Of a stretch of 13,682 nt of DNA, positions 6,468 to 12,940 are shown in pieces. Location: positions 1 to 13,682 of the forward strand of contig DMTG01000139.1 of the NCBI GenBank assembly GCA_003477345.1, written 5' to 3'. Position 1 is the stretch's first letter. Each line of letters starts with the position of its first letter. Origin of the DNA: Succinivibrionaceae bacterium (lineage in GTDB: Bacteria > Pseudomonadota > Gammaproteobacteria > Enterobacterales > Succinivibrionaceae). A model generated the notes under the pieces. The model had not been told where the DNA came from. It did not search any database and saw only the letters and a list, made by a program, of their open reading frames with translations. A program made the translations under genes and the position numbers.

Positions 6468-7706
6468 ATGATCAGCCTATTTAAAAGATGGTACCAGAAC
6501 CACTTTTCCCAGCCTGGAACTACAGAGTTTGCCTTCGTCCTAATCTGTGCCTTTCTTGTGATCTACTATTTAATGTGGCTGGTAGGGCCTCTGGTGGTTG
6601 CACTGTGTCTGGCCTACTGTCTTGACAGTTCTGTCCGTCTGATCCTGTCAAAAACCAGATGTTCAAGAACTGTGGCCTCTGCCTTTGTAATGCTGGTTTT
6701 TACGGGCTTTCTGGTAGGAATTACCGTTCTGCTGGTTCCACGGGTTATCAAGCAGGGAAGTGAGCTGTTCAGCAACCTTGAAGATGCTGAGGTTTCTCAG
6801 GTCTATCAGCAGAGAAATCTCGATGCCAACGAGCAGGGGATAGACGGAATTTCAGGAAACGTATCCGTTGAACATAGCAATAACACCATGACAGCAGAAG
6901 ATTTGAACAATCTGATTGCCAAAAAGATCTATGAATTTATCGAGCCTCTGCCAGAGCCGCTGCCAAGCATGATCACACAGCAGAACATATCGGATACCAT
7001 CAAGCAGGCAAGGGAAGCCGTCATAGTAAATATCTCTCAGATATTCAGAAATCAGGTCATGCCGTCAGTGGTAAATGCCTTTACCTGGCTTATGTATCTT
7101 ATCATCGTACCGATATTCACTTTCCTGATGCTGTCAGGAAAAAGAGAGCTGCTCTCAAGAGTGCGCACCTATATGCTGCCTAACAATCAGGTACTGATGA
7201 AGGAGTTCTGGCCTAAGATAAATAATCAGATTGAAAGCTATATAAGAGGCAAGCTGATTCACGTAATAATAATTACCTGTGCAAATACGATAAACTTTCT
7301 AGCCTTTGGCCTTAATTATTCCTTTATTTTAGGGCTGGGAGTAGGTATTTCGGTAATTATCCCCTATGTGGGAGCGGTTTTAATTGCTCTGCCTGTGCTG
7401 GTCGTTTCTGTAATGCAGTTCGGCTTTACCATGACTCTGCTGTGGCTGTGGGTTGCCTATGTTGTAATACAGCTTCTGGACAGCAATGTGCTCACTCCGC
7501 TGCTGTTTTCTAAGACCCTGAATCTGGATGCCTTTTCAATATTGGCAGCGATTCTGATTTTTGGCGGACTATGGGGCTTCTGGGGAGTGTTCTTCTCCAT
7601 CCCGCTGGCTACCTTTATAAGAACCATAATTATCTACTGGCCTAGCAGAGATTCTCTGCAGCCCAAAACGGAAAGCCATAAAATTTCTTACACGGAAAAA
7701 CGCTAG
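6468..7706 (+). CDS. perM: AI-2E family inner-membrane transporter PerM
   Basis: This is a polytopic membrane protein of the AI-2E transporter (PF01594-type) family. Family members have been linked to export of autoinducer-2 or to Na+/H+ exchange, but the substrate of PerM is not established. Hydrophobic segments are visible at about 21-51, 68-92, 203-222, 264-285, 286-318, 320-337 and 355-390. The C-terminal signature GGLWGFWGVFFSIPLATF (366-383) is nearly identical to that of E. coli PerM and supports the symbol. At 412 aa it is longer than E. coli PerM (about 353). The extra residues include a polar, Asn/Gln-rich loop at about 106-145. The neighbouring divergent bepA gene is the same as in E. 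coli. The dehydratase genes start 42 bases downstream and could be read from the same transcript. Confidence 0.92.
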   Translation: MISLFKRWYQNHFSQPGTTEFAFVLICAFLVIYYLMWLVGPLVVALCLAYCLDSSVRLILSKTRCSRTVASAFVMLVFTGFLVGITVLLVPRVIKQGSELFSNLEDAEVSQVYQQRNLDANEQGIDGISGNVSVEHSNNTMTAEDLNNLIAKKIYEFIEPLPEPLPSMITQQNISDTIKQAREAVIVNISQIFRNQVMPSVVNAFTWLMYLIIVPIFTFLMLSGKRELLSRVRTYMLPNNQVLMKEFWPKINNQIESYIRGKLIHVIIITCANTINFLAFGLNYSFILGLGVGISVIIPYVGAVLIALPVLVVSVMQFGFTMTLLWLWVAYVVIQLLDSNVLTPLLFSKTLNLDAFSILAAILIFGGLWGFWGVFFSIPLATFIRTIIIYWPSRDSLQPKTESHKISYTEKR

Positions 7707-7748
7707 TTTCTCTTGCATAGCTTTTGCAGACGCAGAAGGAGCTTACTT

Positions 7749-8045
7749 ATGAATATAAATTCTCTTTTGATGGATGGAAAAGACAACGTTGTTACCTGTG
7801 TCGCTCAGATAGAAAAAGGCGACAGCGTTGCCTACAGGCAGGATCAGGAAATAAAAACTCTGGTTGCCAGGGATGCTATTCCGTTCTGTCACAAAATCGC
7901 GCTTGTCGACCTTAAAAAGGGAGATCTCGTGTACAAGTACGGGGAAGTCATAGGTGAGACCTTATGTGATATTGCCAGAGGACAACTGGTAGATCACAGT
8001 AATATCTACAGTATTCCAAGAGATTATGACAGTGAGCTGCTTTAG
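7749..8045 (+). CDS. UxaA-family dehydratase/lyase, small (SAF domain) subunit
   Basis: This 98-residue protein corresponds to the N-terminal SAF domain of altronate dehydratase UxaA, made here as a separate chain. Recognisable family elements are HKIALVDLKKGD (about 46-57), KYGEVIGE (60-67) and the following DIARGQLVDHSNI. In E. coli UxaA the last segment reads GEHVHAHN; here both histidines are replaced (D-H-S-N at 79-82), which is notable. Substrates of two-chain members include altronate-type sugar acids and, in SuyAB, (2R)-sulfolactate; the sequence does not decide. ATG 7749 is chosen because AAGGAG (7736-7741) lies 7 bases upstream; an in-frame ATG at 7713 would overlap that site. The large subunit follows after 11 bases. 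Confidence 0.85.
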   Translation: MNINSLLMDGKDNVVTCVAQIEKGDSVAYRQDQEIKTLVARDAIPFCHKIALVDLKKGDLVYKYGEVIGETLCDIARGQLVDHSNIYSIPRDYDSELL

Positions 8046-8056
8046 GAGATAGTGCT

Positions 8057-9217
8057 ATGAAGTTTATGGGCTATAGAAGAGCTGACGGCAAAGTCGGCAT
8101 TCGCAATCATATTCTTATTCTGCCTACCTGCGCCTGCGGCAGTGAGAGCTCCAGAATAGTAGCCTCTCAGGTAAAGGGGGCTGTCAATATCATATTCAAC
8201 ACCGGCTGTTCCGATGTGGCGGCCAATACTGCTCTGTCTCAGAAGGTGCTGACCGGTTTTGCCTGCAATCCGAACGTTTACGGTGTAGTCATAATCGGAC
8301 TGGGATGTGAAACGGTAAACCACAGAATGCTGCGGGAAAAAATTCAGAGCCTAACCTCTAAGCCTGTAGTCTCTTTTGGCATACAGGAGGAGGGCGGCAC
8401 TCTCAAAACGATAGAAAAGGCTGTAAGAGCAGCCAGAGAGCTGGCTTCTGAAGCAGGTATGGTGCAGAAAGAGGAATGCGACTTAAGTGAAATCATCATG
8501 GGCATAGAATGCGGCGGCTCTGACGCCACCTCCGGCATCGCCTCTAATCCTGCGGTGGGCAATCTGTCCGACAGAATGGTTGATCTAGGTTCAACTACGA
8601 TGATGAGTGAATCCATTGAGTGGATAGGCGGAGAGCATGTATTAGCCAAAAGAGCTGCTACTAAGGAGATTCACAATCAGATAATCGAAGTCTGCAGAAA
8701 CTATGAAAATCATCTTAAGGCCGCAGGGCAGGACTGCAGAGCAGGTCAGCCTACTCCAGGCAACAAGGCAGGAGGCCTGTCCACCCTTGATGAAAAGAGC
8801 TTAGGCTGTATCAGAAAAGGCGGAACAAGACCGATAACAGAAGTCCTCGAACAGGCAAAAAGACCTACGAAGAGCGGCGCGGTAGTCATGGATACTGCCG
8901 GCTATGATATTTCCTCTGTAACCTCAATGGTTGCAGGCGGCAGCAATCTTGTCGTGTTTACAACCGGCAGAGGAACGCCTACCGGTAATGCCATTGCTCC
9001 GGTGCTGAAGGTTACCGCAAATAAGCATACAGCCTCCTGGATGTCTGACAATATGGACGTTGATCTGAGCGGAATTATAGACGGCACTCTGACAATTGAG
9101 GATGCAGGCGAGCTTCTACTTGGGAAGGTGCTTGAAATCTGCAATGGAAAGCTGACCAAAGCAGAGGCCTATGGCTTTTCAGATATAGCTGTAGACCACG
9201 TATGCAGGTATGTATAG
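8057..9217 (+). CDS. UxaA-family dehydratase/lyase, large catalytic subunit
   Basis: This 386-residue protein corresponds to the C-terminal catalytic part of altronate/galactarate dehydratases and the beta subunit of sulfolactate sulfo-lyase. Family landmarks in order: RADGKVGIRNHILILPT (8-24) with C27, TGCSD (49-53), GLGCE (81-85), ECGGSDATSGIASNPAVG (151-168), PGNKAGGLSTLDEKSLGC (234-251) and VFTTGRGTP (300-308). The conserved cysteines fit an iron- or other divalent-metal-dependent enzyme. E. coli UxaA has SHTYGCSQ where this protein has FNTGCSD, so it is not a plain altronate dehydratase. ATG follows AGGAG (8044-8048). No uronate genes (uxaB, uxaC, kdgK) or sulfonate genes are nearby, so context does not reveal the substrate. 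The gene converges with the Sel1-repeat gene, leaving 19 bases. Confidence 0.87.
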   Translation: MKFMGYRRADGKVGIRNHILILPTCACGSESSRIVASQVKGAVNIIFNTGCSDVAANTALSQKVLTGFACNPNVYGVVIIGLGCETVNHRMLREKIQSLTSKPVVSFGIQEEGGTLKTIEKAVRAARELASEAGMVQKEECDLSEIIMGIECGGSDATSGIASNPAVGNLSDRMVDLGSTTMMSESIEWIGGEHVLAKRAATKEIHNQIIEVCRNYENHLKAAGQDCRAGQPTPGNKAGGLSTLDEKSLGCIRKGGTRPITEVLEQAKRPTKSGAVVMDTAGYDISSVTSMVAGGSNLVVFTTGRGTPTGNAIAPVLKVTANKHTASWMSDNMDVDLSGIIDGTLTIEDAGELLLGKVLEICNGKLTKAEAYGFSDIAVDHVCRYV

Positions 9218-9236
9218 AACAGTGCTATAGGAAGTA

Positions 9237-9980
9237 CTAAAAGTAAATTCGATTGAGCTTTTCAAAGCTGCATTTCTGCAGTTTCCATCTGTCTATGAAT
9301 GGGCATAATACTTTTTTCTGAGAGTTGAAGATTTTTCTGGCCTCAGAAAGACCGTTTTCTTTCGCCTTCTGGAACCATAGAATGGAGTTATTGCGGTTAG
9401 GCTTTATTCCGCGACCGTCTCTGTTAAGGACACCGAGATTATACATAGCAACAGGATCGCCATTTAAAGCGGCTTTTTCATAAAGCACTCTTGCAAGTCT
9501 AAAGTCCTGAAACTGCGGTTTCTCCATAGCAGCAAAACCTGCGTCATAGAGAAAGCCAAGCGCGGTATAGGCCTTTACAAGACCCATTCTGGCAGCTTCG
9601 AACAAAAGATTTTCTGCAAGAATTCGATTATGTTCAACCGGACTGTCCTTTAACAGTAAAAAGGCCAGATCGTAGGTTGCGTTTCTGTCTTTTCTCTTGG
9701 CAGCCTCTTTGAACCAGCTGAAGGCCTTATCTATACTGAAGTAGTCGTGTTCTATCTTGGCTGAAGCAATGCCGTATATAAATTCTCTGGCGTAGCGTTT
9801 GCCAAGATTAGCCTCGATGGAGCAGGCTTCGAATGATTTATTGCTGATATTGCCGGTTAATGCATTAAGACAGATATCCTCATAAGGATCTGCATTATTT
9901 TCAGCCAGAGCGCTCATAGACACAGAAGAAAGCAGTATTGCTCCCATAAGCATATAAAAAAGCCTGCCCATGCTGCGCAT
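9237..9980 (-). CDS. exported Sel1/TPR-like repeat protein
   Basis: This 247-residue protein has a signal peptide: basic start MRSMGR, a hydrophobic core at about 8-24 and probable cleavage after SALA (23-26). The mature part contains Sel1-like helical repeats, for example KAFSWFKEAAKRKDRNATYD (85-104) and RLARVLYEKAALNGDPVAMY (161-180). Repeats of this kind usually form protein-binding solenoids. Four cysteines in the mature chain (C37, C53, C226, C237) could form periplasmic disulfides. ATG at 9980 is preceded by AGGAGG (9985-9990) at a short 4-base distance; a second ATG at 9971 would also be compatible with that site. It starts 23 bases after cnoX on the same strand, so the two are probably one operon. 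The partner and specific function are unknown. Confidence 0.8.
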   Translation of the reverse strand: MRSMGRLFYMLMGAILLSSVSMSALAENNADPYEDICLNALTGNISNKSFEACSIEANLGKRYAREFIYGIASAKIEHDYFSIDKAFSWFKEAAKRKDRNATYDLAFLLLKDSPVEHNRILAENLLFEAARMGLVKAYTALGFLYDAGFAAMEKPQFQDFRLARVLYEKAALNGDPVAMYNLGVLNRDGRGIKPNRNNSILWFQKAKENGLSEARKIFNSQKKVLCPFIDRWKLQKCSFEKLNRIYF

Positions 9981-10003
9981 GCTTCCTCCTGACTTAAATA
10001 AAA

Positions 10004-10840
10004 CTAATACATGAGGGTATAGAGTTTTCTTCTATATTCTCCCTGCAGAGGATCTCCTGCCATAGTATTTAGAATATCAATAAATGTTTTTTTGAGATCA
10101 GAATTGCTCAAATCGCTTTTTAGAATTGAGAACAACATCTCTAAAGCCTCACCTTTTTTGCCACAGTCAACCAGTGCGGCGGCAAGGGATTTGGTGATTT
10201 CAGGATCATCTGGATTGTCTGCATGCTTTTTCTGGAGCTCTTTTAAGGCTGGGGATTCTGCTGCCTGATCAGCTAATGACAGCGATGAAACCAGATCTTT
10301 GTATTCCTGTGAGTTCTGCTCTTCGCGGCCAGGATTGTCCAGCAGCTCGTGGGCTTTTACCAGATTTTTGTCTTTGATGTAAAGTCGTGCAAGTATCAGT
10401 TTAGCCTGCAGGTTGCTGCTGTCTAGCTTGTAGGCAGAGGCTGCTTTGGTGAGCGCTTCTGAAAGATTGCCCTGTGCCTCTTCAGCTAGAGCATCTCTCA
10501 GCAGGAGTTCAGTCTGGCTTGGCATGAATTTATTCAGGGTTTCCTGCAGCCTGGATACGATATCGTCACCTTCAAGCGCAGCAGCAGGGCGTCCTTTCTG
10601 GAATACGAAAACAGCAGGAACACCTCTGACTCCGAGCTGCATGGCAATTGCATTTGCAACCGGCTCCTGAACATTTGCCATTACAAGGCTTACGTACTGG
10701 TTGTCATCACTTATTGCCGATGTCAGGGCCTTGGTGGCAGCCTCGCATTCAGCTCCTTCCATATAGAAATATACAAAGACAGCCTTTTCCTGAGAGGCGT
10801 CAATAATGACTGATTTTGCATTCTGTTCTGTGAGTTTCAT
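10004..10840 (-). CDS. cnoX: CnoX/YbbN-type thioredoxin-fold co-chaperone
   Basis: CnoX (YbbN) combines a thioredoxin fold with TPR repeats; in E. coli it holds unfolded proteins under oxidative stress and hands them to GroEL/ES and DnaK. This 278-residue protein (E. coli: 284) has the thioredoxin domain at about 1-108, with cis-Pro P75 in GVRGVPAVFVF, and helical TPR-like repeats at 110-260. The C-terminus YRRKLYTLMY is nearly identical to E. coli YRRQLYALLY. The redox motif is degenerate: E. coli has SQHC, here G29-A-E-C32, so only one cysteine remains. The position of E. coli Cys63 (LDC) is V57 here (ANV). The only other cysteine is C226. ATG at 10840 has AGGA eight bases upstream. The Sel1 gene follows closely. 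Confidence 0.9.
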   Translation of the reverse strand: MKLTEQNAKSVIIDASQEKAVFVYFYMEGAECEAATKALTSAISDDNQYVSLVMANVQEPVANAIAMQLGVRGVPAVFVFQKGRPAAALEGDDIVSRLQETLNKFMPSQTELLLRDALAEEAQGNLSEALTKAASAYKLDSSNLQAKLILARLYIKDKNLVKAHELLDNPGREEQNSQEYKDLVSSLSLADQAAESPALKELQKKHADNPDDPEITKSLAAALVDCGKKGEALEMLFSILKSDLSNSDLKKTFIDILNTMAGDPLQGEYRRKLYTLMY

Positions 10841-10891
10841 ATAAAGATTCCTGACAAATTTTAGCTTTCTACTGTCAATAATATGGGGGCG

Positions 10892-10989
10892 CTGCAGGCG
10901 TAATGCAACCTTGCAGGATTAATTTTACCTGATCTGCCGGAAGCTAGGCTGCCGGCATGATTGCGTTCACATGACAGTCTTTGTGAGCG
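10892..10989 (-). other. three consecutive stem-loops between yejM and cnoX
   Basis: Three hairpins fill most of the intergenic space. CGTTCAC/GTGAGCG (10964-10970 with 10983-10989, one G-U pair) abuts the yejM stop. GCCGG-A-AGC/GCT-G-CCGGC (10936-10944 with 10948-10956, one mismatch, 3-base loop) is the most stable. CTGCAGG/CC-T-TGCAG (10892-10898 with 10909-10916, one bulge) is third. None is followed by a T-run on either strand, so they are not classical intrinsic terminators. They may protect the yejM mRNA end, assist factor-dependent termination or lie in a cnoX leader. No clear cnoX promoter could be assigned. Confidence 0.5.
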
Positions 10990-12720
10990 TTAACGGAAAC
11001 GATTAAGTTCACGCATGGCTCTTATTAAGTTTTCAAGATTTGGCTTTACAGGCACGCTGCCATCAGCAGTTTCTATAAAAGATCTGCCGTCACGGCTGTA
11101 AACAGTGGTGGAAAGATTCGAAATCAAAATCAGATTCTTGTCACTTGTAGTAACTACGAAGTCTCTGTCTCTTCCGTCTAAAAGACTTTTTCCCATGCTG
11201 AAGTTGCGGGTGTCAGAAGTGATGCCCAGACATTCCCTGGCTACAGTAGCTGAAAAGTCATAGGAAGATGCGATAAATGAGCTGCTGGCCCCTCTCATTG
11301 CCTTGTTTGGCCAGACGGCAATCATCGGGACATGCTGCATTACGCGGTCATAGGTGATCTCTTTATTTAAATTAGGATTGCCCTGACAGGAGCTTATGAA
11401 TATCAGAGAATTATCAAAGCTCTCTATGGATTCAAACTGCTCGAGGAATTCGGCGACGATTTTATCTAGTCTGTTTAATGAGTTTAAACGCTGTCTCTTT
11501 GACAGCTTGCTGTCAGAGAGCTCGTTTATATTGATGCACATAGCATATCTGGTGCTGTTTTCAGTGTAATTTCTGATGTTTTCCAGGGCTCTTTGGAAGA
11601 TCGAGGCAGGATTGCTGTCTTTTTCAATCTTGGCCTGTCTTACGCCGGTAATCGTGTAGATATCTCTATCAGAAATATTAGACAGCTCATCAGTCATGAC
11701 TCTGACTACGTATTCCTGACGGTGCATTTCTTCAACTGTCACAGGGTATACGGAGGAGTGCTCGAAGGCATTTCTGTAAGTGCTGGAAATGCCGTAGCCT
11801 GCAGCAAAAAGATTGTCTCTTATGTTGTCTTCAGGCAGATAGAAATTTTCAAAGCTGTGATATTTCTGTTTGATCTTTACAAGATTTGGAGTATCCGCCT
11901 CATTAATGTCCGTATAGGAAAGACCATTGATAAAGATGAGGATCACGTTGCTAGGATTCGGCAGCGGCTGAACATCTACTATTTTCCCGATAGGATATTC
12001 AATAGATGAATCGTTTATAGACGGCAGTGATTTATTGTTTAGCCAGCCATGATTCTCAAGAAAAGATCTGGCTGTCATAGGGTAATGCGCAGGCAGTACG
12101 GAATTTAATACGTTGATTTTGTCATAACGGTATGCATCTGCGGCGATATGCATGGAATGCGAGGATATAAAGGCAACAACCACAAGAGCGATGATCCCTT
12201 TGTAAAGAAAGTTATGTCCTCTGGTATAAAGACCGCGGGTGGCGATTTTGGCAAACATTATCTGTAGCGATATGACTATCGGAACCGCAATGAACATAAA
12301 GTTGTAGTTCAGACCGGTATTAAAATCCAGATCTCCTAGAATAATGTTGATTACATTAGAACTGATATGCACCTTTACTGCCAGGAACAGCTTGACATCA
12401 AACAGTAAAATAGCATCAAAGAGTATGGCAATGGCGACACTGAGCGCCCTGTACAAATGAAAATGTCCTATAAAGGACAGAGGGAAGAGCAGAATCACGT
12501 AGACTATGAACGCAAGAAAGCTCATGTGTCCAAGCCATGAAAGTATAAGATAGACAAAGGCAATAAAACTTTCTGTTTCTGGGGCTGCATATATGTAGGT
12601 CAGACCAATAAAGCAGGTAAGCAGGATATTCAGAAAGAGAAAATGGTGTCCCCAGGAGAGAGATCTTGAGGTCTGTTCCTTGTACGAGAAAATTCTAGAA
12701 AAACTTTTATCTTTTTTCAT
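10990..12720 (-). CDS. yejM: inner-membrane LPS-homeostasis regulator YejM (PbgA/LapC)
   Basis: In E. coli YejM senses LPS at the periplasmic face of the inner membrane and, through LapB, restrains FtsH degradation of LpxC, the committed lipid A enzyme. This 576-residue protein (E. coli: 586) has five membrane segments (about 26-45, 53-80, 90-112, 140-158, 172-192). The linker YPMTARSFLENHG (213-225) is nearly identical to E. coli, and a periplasmic alkaline-phosphatase-fold domain follows from about 255. SWGHHFLFLNILL (22-34) also matches the E. coli N-terminus. Several E. coli metal-site-like residues are replaced: VDGLNY is INGLSY (N265), and SHGHLQVP is DRVMQHVP (458-465). That suggests a non-enzymatic sensor. 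The gene has a good sigma-70 promoter but no strong Shine-Dalgarno sequence. Confidence 0.93.
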   Translation of the reverse strand: MKKDKSFSRIFSYKEQTSRSLSWGHHFLFLNILLTCFIGLTYIYAAPETESFIAFVYLILSWLGHMSFLAFIVYVILLFPLSFIGHFHLYRALSVAIAILFDAILLFDVKLFLAVKVHISSNVINIILGDLDFNTGLNYNFMFIAVPIVISLQIMFAKIATRGLYTRGHNFLYKGIIALVVVAFISSHSMHIAADAYRYDKINVLNSVLPAHYPMTARSFLENHGWLNNKSLPSINDSSIEYPIGKIVDVQPLPNPSNVILIFINGLSYTDINEADTPNLVKIKQKYHSFENFYLPEDNIRDNLFAAGYGISSTYRNAFEHSSVYPVTVEEMHRQEYVVRVMTDELSNISDRDIYTITGVRQAKIEKDSNPASIFQRALENIRNYTENSTRYAMCININELSDSKLSKRQRLNSLNRLDKIVAEFLEQFESIESFDNSLIFISSCQGNPNLNKEITYDRVMQHVPMIAVWPNKAMRGASSSFIASSYDFSATVARECLGITSDTRNFSMGKSLLDGRDRDFVVTTSDKNLILISNLSTTVYSRDGRSFIETADGSVPVKPNLENLIRAMRELNRFR

Positions 12721-12806
12721 GGTCAGTTCTTAAAATTATTTTTTCTAAATTCTATCATTTTTTTTGCACAAATATCTTTGATAAAAAGAATCTTTAATTT
12801 CAAAAT

Positions 12807-12835
12807 CTTATAGTACGAAAGTCAGGATATGGCAA
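12807..12835 (-). promoter_or_regulatory. sigma-70 promoter of yejM
   Basis: On the minus strand, TTGCCA (12830-12835) and TATAAG (12807-12812) are each five-of-six consensus matches separated by exactly 17 bases. Transcription would start near 12800, leaving a leader of about 80 AU-rich bases before the yejM ATG. The -35 element lies in the inverted repeat GGCAA (12831-12835) / TTGCC (12843-12847), whose other arm may be the -35 of the divergent gene. Confidence 0.6.
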
Positions 12836-12842
12836 TTCTGCT

Positions 12843-12889
12843 TTGCCGTAATAAAACAAAAACTGTACAAAAGTAGCAGTTTATACAAT
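12843..12889 (+). promoter_or_regulatory. candidate promoter and hairpin upstream of the CobT-like gene
   Basis: TTGCCG (12843-12848) lies 17 bases before TACAAA (12866-12871). A better -10 hexamer, TACAAT (12884-12889), has no clear -35 at standard spacing. Overlapping both is an inverted repeat, AAACTG-TAC-AAAA-GTA-G-CAGTTT (12860-12882), with a single bulged G, which could be an operator or an mRNA hairpin depending on the true start. The rest of the 220-base gap shows AT-rich DNA without an ORF. Confidence 0.35.
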
Positions 12890-12940
12890 ATGTAATTTTA
12901 GTAGATACCTGATAATTAGCCAGTTTTTTAGGAGATAAAC

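Noticed and set aside
7713..7748. An earlier start for the UxaA small subunit at 7713
   Set aside because: It would place the AAGGAG ribosome-binding site of the 7749 ATG inside the gene and add residues (MHSFCRRRR...) absent from SAF-domain subunits.
11593..12009. A 138-codon open frame on the plus strand inside yejM
   Set aside because: It is antisense to conserved yejM sequence, with no convincing ribosome-binding site or recognisable family.
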